NCBI GenBank assembly: GCA_947179485.1
Contig: OX359246.1
Location: 70,645,508 to 70,709,507 of the forward strand
Source of the DNA: Allacma fusca
Lineage: Eukaryota; Arthropoda; Collembola; Symphypleona; Sminthuridae
DNA: 64,000 nt
Reading direction: 5' to 3'
Shown piece by piece: positions 1-9,714 of this stretch. Below the pieces are notes generated by a model that searched no databases, was not told the origin of the DNA, and was given only the letters and a program-made list of their open reading frames with translations. The first letter of the stretch is position 1, and the number at the start of each line of letters is the position of its first letter. The translations under genes were made by a program, and so were the position numbers.

Positions 1-1399
1 CTCAAATTTCCTTCTTTTTGAATACATTGCCGCCATAGGGTTAATGCACTGTAGGATCCACGGAGATACATATGACCAATACATAGGGCCCTATAATCAC
101 ATGGGCCCAGGTAGGTTCCGCCAATGTGCCATGTGTGAGGAAATGCAATGGAATTATTTCATAGGGGAGGAAAAGAAAAGTGAGTTTGACATTTGCTTAA
201 GAGTATACAGGGAGCAGCCCATATACAGACACTTGATAGTGTGTAACATGTAAAGAGGGGAGGTGAAATATATATACACGCGTGTATGAGCCCCATATAG
301 CGTGACTCCCTCAGAAAATATTTTCCCTGTGTGTTTTGTGCCTCACATGAAATTTTCTATAGGGAAGAGAGGAAAAGTGGGCTGAAGGTGGAAAATTTTG
401 CAGTAAGTTCTCCCTGGTCTCGTCCGTCTTAATACGTGAATCGCCTTCCATAGCCACTATCACTTTTCTGTGATGACCCCAATAATTGTGCATGTCTTAT
501 ACGCAAGCATTGTGTGTCGGCGCCGTAAGTCATAAAAATTACAGTGGACGTTCATTATTTAGGATCCAACCCTAAAACCCTTAAATCTCCAGGGTCACAA
601 CTTTTGCAAAATTTAAGGGTCAAAATTTTAACATTAAAAAAAATTGGAAAAATATTCAAGAAATTTTACCCTTAATTGTTGGTTTTTAAAAACGGGTCTG
701 GCTTAAAAGGGAACCCCCGTATTTTATGGGATGAAGGAGACGCACTAATGAAAAGCCTTTCTCAACTGCCATAAGAAAAGCCATAGCTCTGTGAAGACCT
801 GTTGCTCGCAAATATTTTTTACACACACACACATGTGTGTGTGTTTTACGGGCGGACGTGTGTCTCTTCACGCTCAGTGACTGACCAGTGCAGATATTAA
901 ATTGTATTTGATGCCGTGCCCATAAATGATGTAAAAGCTGAGGATACAGGGGACTCTTGTTTTAATGGAATATTAAAACAAATATTGGGGCAAAAATTTT
1001 AACAAATTTAAAAAAAAATTTCCAACTTTACCCTAATTTTTAATTTTGTTGTGTTTTTTTTAAATCTGGCGCTCATACGAATATGCACCGTTAATAAATA
1101 ATAAGAGCATCTCTATAACGTGAACTCTGGTTGTAACAGACCCTTAGGGGTAAATTAATAATCTCATTAGAGACCAAAAAATTTTTGGGTAAATTTTAGA
1201 GGTAAATTCTCAACTTGCCCCAATGTAAATATTTTTCTTTGAAACTGAGTCCGTAACAAAATTTTCGATTTCAATATTTGAGGGCAAAAATATATTTACT
1301 CTATTTTGCTTTTACTATTTTGGAGGTATAGTTAAAAAGAGGGTGGACTGTAGGAAACAACTTGGTGATATAACATTGGGCTGCAATAAGCGTCTATAT
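1..1399. other. Intergenic stretch left of the LTR element
   Basis: No convincing gene. Short open frames (for example 44-253 on the + strand) have no recognisable domain. An alternating AC/TG run makes a perfect 22-bp palindrome at 823-844, centred on CATG. The rest is AT-rich sequence with many AAATTTT-type words. Confidence 0.5.
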
Positions 1400-1670
1400 T
1401 GTCACGACATTATTAGAATAACCATAGTTGTTATTATTGAGTCAAACAATTATTACTAGTTTTAGAAATAATGAATTTATAATATTACGAAAGATATTAA
1501 TCAATGCTTATTACACGATGCTTACCTAACTAAACGACTACCATCTATTCGGTTGAATAAATTAAGGGAGGTCATTCCTGGTTTAGCTCTTGGCATAACT
1601 TGACCTATCTTTACCACTCTACCACTGAGCCACCCTACACTATTTCAATCTTACATTTTACATTCTTACA
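1400..1670 (+). repeat. 5' long terminal repeat
   Basis: 271 bp, TGTCACGACATT at the left and ATTCTTACA at the right end. It matches 4359-4629 with no difference I could find. The base right after it begins AGGCGCCGGT, where a tRNA primer-binding site should start. The expected TGG is not there, so the primer is unclear. The 3' third contains an antisense tRNA-like half (see 1611-1637). Confidence 0.92.
1611..1637 (-). other. tRNA-like 5' half with A box, antisense inside the LTR
   Basis: Read on the - strand, this part of the LTR begins GGGTGGCTCAGTGGTAGAG, which looks like the acceptor stem and D arm of a tRNA. It contains an A-box match TGGCTCAGTGG (1622-1632). No B box (GGTTCGANNCC) follows at the right distance, so it is not a working tRNA gene. 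The same sequence is in the 3' LTR at about 4570-4596. It may be a captured tRNA/SINE piece or chance. Confidence 0.4.
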
Positions 1671-1900
1671 AGGCGCCGGTTTTTAGTGACCTGTCCTCTC
1701 ATTTCACGGTATTTATATTACTCTCTACCTTCGAGTGACATTTCACACCCCTTACACAGTGACGAAATACATTATTTACATATTTTTTTTACACAATTAC
1801 ATTTTTTTACAATCAGTGACACCAACCTCCATTTACACTACTCATCACGAGTAACGTTTTACGAATACAATTTACCTCCTTGTGTAATCTCATTTTTTCT

Positions 1901-2272
1901 CAACCTACGGTAGGTCAATACGACTTGCCGGGTTGTGAAAATTAATTAGTGTGTTATTTAGTGTGATATTCTACGGTTTGGTTTAACAACCTTTACCGGA
2001 ATATCGTGAAGTGATATTTATTCATAATCTACGGTAGGTCTTAACGACTTTCCGGATTATTGAATTTTTTATTTTCTATAATTTCCTACGGTTGGGTGTA
2101 AAAACTTTTACCGGGAAATTACTCCTCCTCCACATTTCTTTTATAACCTACGGTAGGTCTCTAGACTTTCCGGGTTATTTTTTTTTACAGTGAATATCCT
2201 ACGGTTTGTCACCTGACTTTCCGGGATATTATTATTAACCTACGGTGAATCTTCGGATTATTCCGGGTTATA
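1901..2272 (+). repeat. Array of seven covarying hairpins in the LTR-element leader
   Basis: Seven units share the pattern stem, TA bulge, CGG, inner stem and loop, CCG, stem. They lie at 1901-1935, 1965-2005, 2024-2060, 2079-2121, 2143-2178, 2193-2230 and 2236-2270. The outer stems differ in every unit but each pairs with its own partner: CAACC/GGTTG, GATATTC/GAATATC, ATAATC/GATTAT, TAATTTCC/GGAAATTA, ATAACC/GGTTAT, AATATCC/GGATATT, TAACC/GGTTA. The inner stem is AGGTC/GACTT in units 1, 3 and 5, GGTT/AACC in unit 2 and AATC/GATT closed by TTCG in unit 7. Such compensating change is the signature of selected base pairing. The array lies between the 5' LTR and the gag start codon, where packaging, dimerisation or translation signals are expected. 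Its function is unknown. Confidence 0.85.
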
Positions 2273-2331
2273 AAAAAAAAACAAAAAAAACAAAACAAAA
2301 ACATAAACAAAAAAAAACAAAAAGTGCAAAT
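2271..2331 (+). promoter_or_regulatory. A-rich leader segment upstream of gag
   Basis: About 60 bases made almost only of A with scattered C, directly after the seventh hairpin and about 150 bases before the gag ATG. Unstructured A-rich leaders can help ribosome entry or bind poly(A)-binding protein. This role is inference; the tract could also be simple-sequence expansion. Confidence 0.3.
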
Positions 2332-2477
2332 TTAGGGGGAACCCCTGCCCAATTTTTTCAAAATTTATAAACACTTAGAGAACTAGTGTGGAAGTCGCCG
2401 CGACCGGAAAATCTCTCACTGCCAACCCCCATAGTCCTCATCAATATAACCCTGACAGACAAGAGTAGATATTAACC

Positions 2478-3443
2478 ATGACTTCATTCTTACCTAATGA
2501 AATATTCTCCAACATTCCAACCTACGATGGACAATCATCATGCAAAGCTTGGCTCAAATCCCTGAACTACCGATGTACCCACTTCAAACTAACTGACAAA
2601 TGGAAATTTGAAAACATGGATTCTATATTACAAGGATCCGCTTTACATTGGTGGACCTTTTCTAATGATGTATTCCTAGAAAATCTGAATATTGCTAACT
2701 CCCAACTACGTTTCAAGGAATTTGAAGAACAAATCCAGAATGCATTTTCAGAAAAAGACGATAAAGCCATTGCTACAGCGGAAAATTCAACCACTATATT
2801 TCATGCTGAAACTGAACACGCTCGTGATTATATCTACAAGAAATTAAGTATATTCAAACGTATGGACCCCACAATGACTGACTCTTGTAAACTTGATTAT
2901 CTATACCAAGGACTACCTCAGGAACTAACCTGGAATATCCAACTGAAACTTGGAGCTGATGGTACCATCGACCAGTTCCAGAAACAGCTGGAGTTCTATA
3001 CTTCCAAATTACAATCTCAACACTCTCAACCCCCACAACAACAATCTTCAATGCCCATAACGAAACTTTATGAATACCCAATGACAAATGTCAACCAACC
3101 TCTACTACCAACACCGAATACATCAAATCAAATTCCAAACACATCTTTCCAAACAACAGCAACCACAGCGCATACTTGCTCATTCTGCAATACAAACACC
3201 CACACGCTACGAGATTGTCGATCTTTCAAACGTTGGCTAAATGAGATTAATATCGTTACCAGCAACCCAAATAATAACTATCAAAGACGAAACGACCCTA
3301 CAACTCAACAACAATTTGGACAACTCGAACAACAATTTCCTAATCGCAGCCTACATCAACTTAGTCATCTAAATACAATCTACGATTCAATCAGTGACCA
3401 CTACCCTTCAAACGAGGACCAATACTGGCGATCGGAAAACTAA
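2478..3443 (+). CDS. gag: Gag-like capsid/nucleocapsid protein of the LTR element
   Basis: 321 codons from an ATG to TAA, uninterrupted. Residues about 20-180 have the layout of the Retrotrans_gag capsid domain of Ty3/gypsy elements: an early W-L, then GSALHWW, a FKEFEEQIQNAF stretch and a DYIYKKLSIFKRM segment. A Q/N/P-rich linker follows (about 185-230). Then comes one CCHC zinc knuckle of the form CX2CX4HX4C at residues 234-247, and a 74-residue Q/N-rich tail. Gag would assemble particles and bind the element's RNA. A long intact frame fits a recent, possibly active element. It is cellular retrotransposon sequence; no envelope gene is present. Confidence 0.85.
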   Translation: MTSFLPNEIFSNIPTYDGQSSCKAWLKSLNYRCTHFKLTDKWKFENMDSILQGSALHWWTFSNDVFLENLNIANSQLRFKEFEEQIQNAFSEKDDKAIATAENSTTIFHAETEHARDYIYKKLSIFKRMDPTMTDSCKLDYLYQGLPQELTWNIQLKLGADGTIDQFQKQLEFYTSKLQSQHSQPPQQQSSMPITKLYEYPMTNVNQPLLPTPNTSNQIPNTSFQTTATTAHTCSFCNTNTHTLRDCRSFKRWLNEINIVTSNPNNNYQRRNDPTTQQQFGQLEQQFPNRSLHQLSHLNTIYDSISDHYPSNEDQYWRSEN

Positions 3444-4177
3444 ATAGCCTGGTGAAGAAGGGAGATCATCAGGCTACACAAGTCATCCCGGAAACCTCCC
3501 ACCGTATCAACAATTCCAAAACCAACCCAAAGCTCGTCCCATTAATGTCAATTGTATTTAATAGTCCTCCCACTCCCCCACGAAAACGGAAACATCCACC
3601 TTCGTTATCCCTTATTCCCAAAACGTTCCCCAACGCTCCATATACCCCAGATTATCCCCGTTACTTCCCGCGACAAGGATCTGATCCACGACACCACCGA
3701 ATTCATTCCACTACCAAGAAAAACATGTCTAACTCCCAACATCAAATGCCTGTTCTAGAAGATCTACACCGAAAAATGATCAAAATTCCCACACTACCCC
3801 GCACAGCATTCAAAAATGCAAAATCCAGCAAGCGAATAATTAATTACTCCTCATCTCCCAATAATTTATGCAGTCTTGCCCAAACAAATAGTTTCAGAGA
3901 ACTGAGCAAACAACTGAGATGGAATAGCCAACATAAATACCATCATAAGAACAACTGCAATAAAAGACATGTCAGTTTCCCAAGAAAGGACTTACAGCAA
4001 CGAAGACACTTTAGCAACCACTGTACAGAAAACAAGAATTACCCTACCTCCAATTCACCAAATGCCTCAAACACAACATTACCACCAACTTGTTCATTCT
4101 GTAATACTGGCAATCACAAACTGCGTGACTGCTCTGCCTTCAGACAATGGATAACAATGCAATCAAGAACACCATGA
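3398..4177 (+). CDS. Second zinc-knuckle frame of the LTR element, -1 relative to gag
   Basis: The -1 frame is open from just after a TGA (3395-3397) to a TGA ending at 4177, overlapping gag by 46 bases. There is no ATG near the start (first in-frame ATG 3545; GTG at 3452), so expression by -1 frameshift, reinitiation or not at all are all possible. The product is basic and rich in P, N, S and H. It ends with a CX2CX4HX4C knuckle (about residues 214-227 counted from 3452) plus F-R-Q-W, closely like the Gag knuckle followed by F-K-R-W. No protease or polymerase motif is seen. It may be a duplicated, diverged Gag 3' half. Confidence 0.5.
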   Translation, partial: PLPFKRGPILAIGKLNSLVKKGDHQATQVIPETSHRINNSKTNPKLVPLMSIVFNSPPTPPRKRKHPPSLSLIPKTFPNAPYTPDYPRYFPRQGSDPRHHRIHSTTKKNMSNSQHQMPVLEDLHRKMIKIPTLPRTAFKNAKSSKRIINYSSSPNNLCSLAQTNSFRELSKQLRWNSQHKYHHKNNCNKRHVSFPRKDLQQRRHFSNHCTENKNYPTSNSPNASNTTLPPTCSFCNTGNHKLRDCSAFRQWITMQSRTP

Positions 4178-4280
4178 CTACTACTAGAATAAACGTCAAT
4201 TAGTTAATTTCGAATCCATTGCTATGACCAGAAACCTACAGTGATAAGTGATTGACCTATAACACCCCCATGACGGAGAG

Positions 4281-4356
4281 ATGTCCCAGTCTCAAAACAC
4301 CCCACCCCGGGAAGGAGAATGTCCCAGTCTCAAAACACCCCACCCCGGGAAGGAGA
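4281..4356 (+). repeat. Tandem duplication (2 x 38 bp) carrying the polypurine tract
   Basis: Two copies, 4281-4318 and 4319-4356, each ending GGGAAGGAGA. The second runs straight into the 3' LTR. Confidence 0.9.
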
Positions 4357-4358
4357 AG
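4347..4358 (+). other. Polypurine tract (plus-strand primer)
   Basis: GGGAAGGAGAAG immediately before the TG of the 3' LTR, the expected site and composition for plus-strand DNA priming. An almost identical purine run lies 38 bases upstream in the duplicated unit. Confidence 0.8.
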
Positions 4359-4629
4359 TGTCACGACATTATTAGAATAACCATAGTTGTTATTATTGAG
4401 TCAAACAATTATTACTAGTTTTAGAAATAATGAATTTATAATATTACGAAAGATATTAATCAATGCTTATTACACGATGCTTACCTAACTAAACGACTAC
4501 CATCTATTCGGTTGAATAAATTAAGGGAGGTCATTCCTGGTTTAGCTCTTGGCATAACTTGACCTATCTTTACCACTCTACCACTGAGCCACCCTACACT
4601 ATTTCAATCTTACATTTTACATTCTTACA
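4359..4629 (+). repeat. 3' long terminal repeat
   Basis: Same 271 bases as 1400-1670. It is followed by ATATT, which matches the left flank. Confidence 0.92.
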
Positions 4630-4841
4630 ATATTGCCCTTATATCACTCATATGGTTACATGTGGGCCAGTGTTGGGGCTTGTGTGCTTTGTATAAATTT
4701 ATATAGCGATATAGGGACATATGTACGGCTGCGCTTGGACTGGACGTCCGTCACAAGCGAATTACATATATTAAATCTCGTGTGTCTCATTCTCTGCAGG
4801 GAAATCCACAATGAAAATTCCGGCTTTCTTTTTCCTCCTGA

Positions 4842-5273
4842 GAAGATCAAATGAAGGACCATTCATTGCACGAGATCCGCGTAACCTCTCCTATACTAGT
4901 ACCTACAGATTGTATGTACGTGGAATGGGCTTGGGCTGAAGGATCCTCTCAGTTGACATACTTATTGTACAAAATGGACAGTGTGCCTTTAACTAATGGC
5001 TATAAAAGGGGAGACGGACTGGTCGTGGGTCCCATCAAATTTCCGGAAATTAATGTATTTTCAGATGCATATAAAATCCAATGGATTTTCAAAACTAATT
5101 GCAAATTTAAGGGTAAAATAGAGATTTGTTTTTTTTGGGGTGACAAAAGAAACAATTGTAAGAAAGACTATATTTTGAAGGAAAACTGGTACAAATTTTA
5201 TGACATTTACAGCAAAATCCCAGGAACAATAATGCGCAGTTTTACAAATGAAATGTGTGAAGAATGTCAGTGA
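4842..5273 (+). CDS. Possible coding exon, unrecognised
   Basis: Open for 144 codons; the first ATG (4851) gives 140 residues. The composition looks protein-like: many W, Y and C, with spaced cysteines in the C-terminal half. A splice-acceptor-like CTCTGCAG ends at 4800 in another frame. No domain was recognised and no partner exon found. It lies just right of the LTR element and before a 23-bp minisatellite. Could be a stranded exon or a pseudogene fragment. Confidence 0.3.
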   Translation, partial: EDQMKDHSLHEIRVTSPILVPTDCMYVEWAWAEGSSQLTYLLYKMDSVPLTNGYKRGDGLVVGPIKFPEINVFSDAYKIQWIFKTNCKFKGKIEICFFWGDKRNNCKKDYILKENWYKFYDIYSKIPGTIMRSFTNEMCEECQ

Positions 5274-5329
5274 AAATTTCCTTTGCGATTTTGCACAAAG
5301 TTCCTCTAAAACTTTTGCACGTCAAAAAC

Positions 5330-5880
5330 AAAATGTCAGAGGAAGTTGTGCAAAATTTTAGAGGAAATTTGTACAAAATTACAAAGCAAATTCGCACAAA
5401 ATGTTAGAGGAAATTGTTGGAAAATTTTAGAGGAAATTTGTGGGCAGTTTTAGAGAAAATTTGTATACAGTTTTAGAGGAAATTCGTACACAGTTTTAGA
5501 GGAAATTCGTATACAGTTTTAGAGGAAATTCGTATACAGTTTTAGAGGAAATTTGTGGTCAGTTTTAGAGGAAATTTGCAGACAATTTTGGAGGACGTTT
5601 GTTCAAAATTTGAAAGAAAATTTGTGGAAAATTTGAAAGGAAATTTGTGAAAAATTTGAAAGGAAATTTGTGGAAAATTTGAAAGGAAATTTGTGGAAAA
5701 TTTGAAAGGAAATTTGTGGAACATTTAAAAGGAAATTTGTGGAACATTTTAAAAGTAATTTGTCGAAAATTTGAAAGGAAATTTGTGGAACATTTAAAAG
5801 AAAATTGGTAAATAATTTTAGATGGAATGTGTACAAACTTTCAAAGGAAATTTGTCGATAATTCAAAAAGAAAGTAAACA
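5330..5880. repeat. Minisatellite, 23-bp unit
   Basis: The left half repeats a unit like ACAGTTTTAGAGGAAATTCGTAT, the right half one like GTGGAAAATTTGAAAGGAAATTT. Both have the same period and a shared AGGAAATT core, so the array diverged into two subfamilies. The open frames across it on the - strand are repeat artefacts. Confidence 0.85.
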
Positions 5881-5889
5881 AAAATTTCA

Positions 5890-8460
5890 GAAATGTTTTG
5901 CGGAAACTTCAAGAGACAAATTTCTAAAACTTTCATGGAAATTTGAAGCAACTTTATGAGGAATTTCGAATATAAGCCCGCAAAATGTTATCAGGCCCAG
6001 AAGCGCAAGTCAAACGTCAGCAACAATTGTCAAATGATGATCGACTGGTATTCAAAAGAGATCGAGTGTGAATTGAACCATTGACCCTTTTCCAACCCCT
6101 CATCACAATCCCCAATCACATCCGGAATGTCATTCATTAAAAGCCAACGGGCGTACGTGTCATCGCACACGTTCATCCACAGTGTATAAGGGCAGGAGCA
6201 AAAAACACCAGGGAAATTTTAACAAACCTCAACTCAAATCTCACCTCAATTATGCATCCAATTTTCCCCCCTTAAAGACTTGTCTTCCACATATTACCAG
6301 TAATTTCACAATTCCCACCAAAGAAACAAAAACTCACTCTTGCTTTTTTTTCCTTATCTTCACCTCACACTTACATATAATATCGAGTCCATTCAGATCA
6401 AAAAGAATAAAAAAAATCCCCAATAAAAATAAGGAAGCCACAAGTGATTAAAGCGGAAATGAATCGGAACGCCAGGAAATGATTTATTCCAAATGTCAAG
6501 TTGCGTTTTTACCTCATTGATTTTCCGCCCCTTTATTTGTTTTCACGATCGAAATTGAAAGTTACCACACGCGTCTTCCCCCAAAACTCGAGCGAATTCT
6601 TTCCCAATGGGGCTGATATTGCGTAACCTATTAAATCACCACACTTATTTTGGCAAGCGTCTCTAAATTCCCTCAATTCCTTCAATTTTATCTTCGATAG
6701 GTTCCTCTAAGTAGCAATTTCCGCTCAGAACTATTTTTTTCTTTCCTAGGAAAAAAAAATTGCACTAATTCTGGCTCACGTTCAAATTTGACGCTTTTAT
6801 CCTTTTGAATCGAAGCACTCGTGTTGTTTGGAACGCTATTACAAATTTTGCGGCCCAGTTCGTTGGGAAATTTTACGCAAAATTGTAATTCCTTCAAGAG
6901 TTTTTTTTTGTCTATTTTGGCGCAAATATGTAGTAAAAAGTGACCCAAATTTTGGCAAGTTTGACTTCAAGTTTTGGCAATTTTTGATTCAAATGTTTTG
7001 CCAATTCTGCATCAAATTTGGGCAAGATTTGCCTCAAATTTTCGCAAAATGTTTTCCAAACTTTGGCAAAATGGTTGCCACAAAATTTGGGAAGATGTCT
7101 TCAAAAATGTTCCAAATTCTGGTTGAAACTGTGGTATTGGTTCCTGAAATTTGAAGAAAATTTTATACTTTTGCCCCAAATTTTGGAGCAAATTTTGTGA
7201 AGATTGAGGGCAGAGGCTGAACTGGCACTGAGGGAGCTGTAGCGTGGGTGATGTGTCTTTTCTGGACCACCATCACTCAGTCTCTTCCTGCCCCTTCAAT
7301 TAGTCAAAAAGGGGGAAGAGCACCTTCAAAAAATTCCACTATTGTTATTATTAAAGCCTCGCTCAAATGTAACAATCAACTGAGGGTTGAGAGTGAGCCT
7401 GAGCTGTAATATGGCTACAGAGAAGTGTGTGTATCTATCGTATGTGTGTATGTGTGCTTGAAATGTGTGAGTACAAGTCAGATTTCCTCACATGGCCAAG
7501 CGTCTTGGGAAACTGACTGAGACTCGCCAAGTGACTCAGGCTAACGATCCAAAGGCTCTTACACAGGAGAAGGAGTGAGGACTCGTAATACGGCCGTAAT
7601 AATTCCCAATGCTCTGGGGATTTACTAATCAACACTCCTTCATCTCAAGCAGGTGGACACTATACTTGATTTTCTGGGTTTTTAAACGCGTTTTTTACCC
7701 GCAAATACAGTCCACCCCATTTTCAAGAAAGCCCCTGGATTTGATCCTTCCAATTCAGCCCCTTCAAAAAACATTTTTTTCTTAGTCCCCCAAATTTTTA
7801 CCCAGATTTTTACAACTGGGTCCCTAAAAGGAACACAATTTCCTTAAAATTTGGAACCCTTAAAACTAAAAACGTTACAAAATTTTTTGCCCGCTTTTTG
7901 TAAGAAAAAGCCTAATTTTAAATTTTATTATTGGGGGATCCGCTTTGGCAATGGAAAACTGTACCAGGCAAAAATGACTGTATGACCAGGAGCACGTAGG
8001 CATTTGGGATTGTGATCGACTCTGACATACATAAAGAATTCAAACAGTGATCCTTAACTATAGTGGCATCCCAGGGAAAATTTATGCGTAAAATTTACGG
8101 GCAGAAAAAAATTTTATTTTGAGGGAAATGGCAAATGCTTAGATTCTTTTCATGGGGGATGAAAATTTTTTAGGGCGCATTTCCCATCCGGCGTCCACTG
8201 TACATGAAGATGGTCAGTTTCAAGTTACGGCTCATAGTAAAACATTGACTCCAAGGCAAACTGCTCTCAGCCCAGGTATCATTTGTTATTGCACCAAGTC
8301 AATGCATATGCCCAATGGCTAAATAGGGGCGGAAGGGAAATTTGATACTTAATTGTAGTCTGGCCAGGAATTGTAAGATTTCCACATTTTCAGGATTGGT
8401 TTTGTTGCGAAATATTTTGCGACAGTCAGGGATGCTGGGAGGGTTTAAAATTTTAAGGAA
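5890..8460. other. Noncoding stretch with a degenerate repeat at 6940-7200
   Basis: No supported gene. 6940-7200 is a degenerate run of roughly 24-30-base units containing TTTTGGCAAA/TTTGG words. The remainder is AT-rich with short open frames only. Confidence 0.5.
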
Positions 8461-8864
8461 CTTTGTTCTCAACTTTTGCAAACAAGATTTTTAGCCTTAA
8501 AATGAAATATTTTTTGAAACTGGGTTACTTTAATGAGTCCGGTTGTGGCGGACAATTTTTAAGCGAGATTTTTTGTTACATTTTTCTAAAAATGTTTTGT
8601 CATTCGGTTTGCCGGTCTGAAATTTTGGAGGAATCTGGGTTTTTCGTAAAAAAATTGGAAATTGATGTGACCTTAGAGGGATGGTAATTTTTGGGGACAT
8701 TTTGCAAAAATTAAGAGATTTTTTTCATGCAATTTTGCAAACAGGATTTAAAAAAAAATAGAAACCATGCCAGGAAATTTAGCAGTAAAACCGGAATTCG
8801 TCCAAGAGGTTTTTATCATTAAAATTTTTATTTAAGTTATCTCGGGAATTTTGACCTTTAGGAG

Positions 8865-9161
8865 ATGATGGTGGGATTTTATTTTAAAAAATCCTCGGAT
8901 AAAAATTCCCGATTAGAGGCAAAACAGCTTTTCCAAATAACTTGGAATTTACGGGCAAAATTAGCGATTGATAGAAGTTGTGGCATTAAAATGGGAGAAC
9001 AGGTGTTGGAAGACGTCTGCAATGAGATTTTTTACGGGGACTCGCAGAAAATCCTTGGGCTTTTGTCTCTGGAGGAGTTGTTTGAAGCAAATGGGGCTGC
9101 TTTAAAGAAAATATGCTTGTGCAATTTGAGTGATTTTTTGTACATTGTTATCGTCACATAG
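8865..9161 (+). CDS. Possible coding exon, unrecognised (98 aa)
   Basis: ATG to TAG. Residues about 20-85 have a globular, helical-looking composition (for example GIKMGEQVLEDV and LLSLEELFEANG), better than chance frames nearby. No family recognised. There are no clear flanking splice sites. Confidence 0.28.
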   Translation: MMVGFYFKKSSDKNSRLEAKQLFQITWNLRAKLAIDRSCGIKMGEQVLEDVCNEIFYGDSQKILGLLSLEELFEANGAALKKICLCNLSDFLYIVIVT

Positions 9162-9700
9162 GATCAAGTTATGACTTGACTGCAAATTGTTTCTAGGGGA
9201 TTCTATCTTGTGCAGAGGTTCATTGTAAAAAAAATCTCTCTTGAGACCATACATATGTAATACAATGGGTTGGGATAGGATGGACGTTCCATGCTAATGC
9301 TTGGGCACAATCAGGAGTCACTTTTAAGCAAAAGTCGTAAGGATTTATAGTTTTCACTTGGACTCAAATGTCCAACGTTATTGTTTACAACTTGAGAGGA
9401 CTAGTATAGTAGTTCCTGTATGTTTTTCTGTAACAAAAACATTTAGCCATGAGAAAATACATACACTTGAATTCTAATCAGTGTATTGTTTTGCTCATAA
9501 TTCATGGCTCCAAGATTCCAAATGAATGAATAATTTAAAATCATCTGATATACCAAAGATAATATTTTTTTAATGTTAATTATTTTGCATGGGCTGAGTT
9601 TCCTTTTTGAAATGTTTCTTGAACTGTTTTTTAAAAATTTACAGTTTTGCTGGTAAAAATTTGATGGGAAGAAAATCCTAGAAATTAGGAAAAATTCTGG
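9162..9700. other. Noncoding stretch
   Basis: AT-rich sequence with no gene or repeat I can support. Confidence 0.5.
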
Positions 9701-9714
9701 AAGTAGCACTAAAT

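Larger units (their letters stand above)
1400..4629 (+). mobile_element. Gag-only LTR retrotransposon, complete
   Basis: Two direct repeats of 271 bp (1400-1670 and 4359-4629) start with TG, end with CA and read identical by eye. The flanks repeat ATAT (1396-1399 and 4630-4633; ATATT if the boundary is moved one base), which is a target-site duplication. A purine tract sits directly before the 3' LTR. The interior encodes a Gag-like protein (2478-3443) and a second zinc-knuckle frame (3398-4177). There is no protease, reverse transcriptase, RNase H or integrase in the 2.7-kb interior, so the element must borrow enzymes. Identical LTRs suggest recent insertion. Gag resembles the Ty3/gypsy type; the closest described concept is the gag-only non-autonomous elements known from plants. 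Confidence 0.9.

Noticed and set aside
1555..1640. A complete tRNA gene in the LTR
   Set aside because: Only the A-box half matches; no B box, anticodon arm or acceptor pairing.
1671..1688. Primer-binding site AGGCGCCGGT
   Set aside because: Lacks the TGG complementary to tRNA CCA, so I did not call it as a feature.
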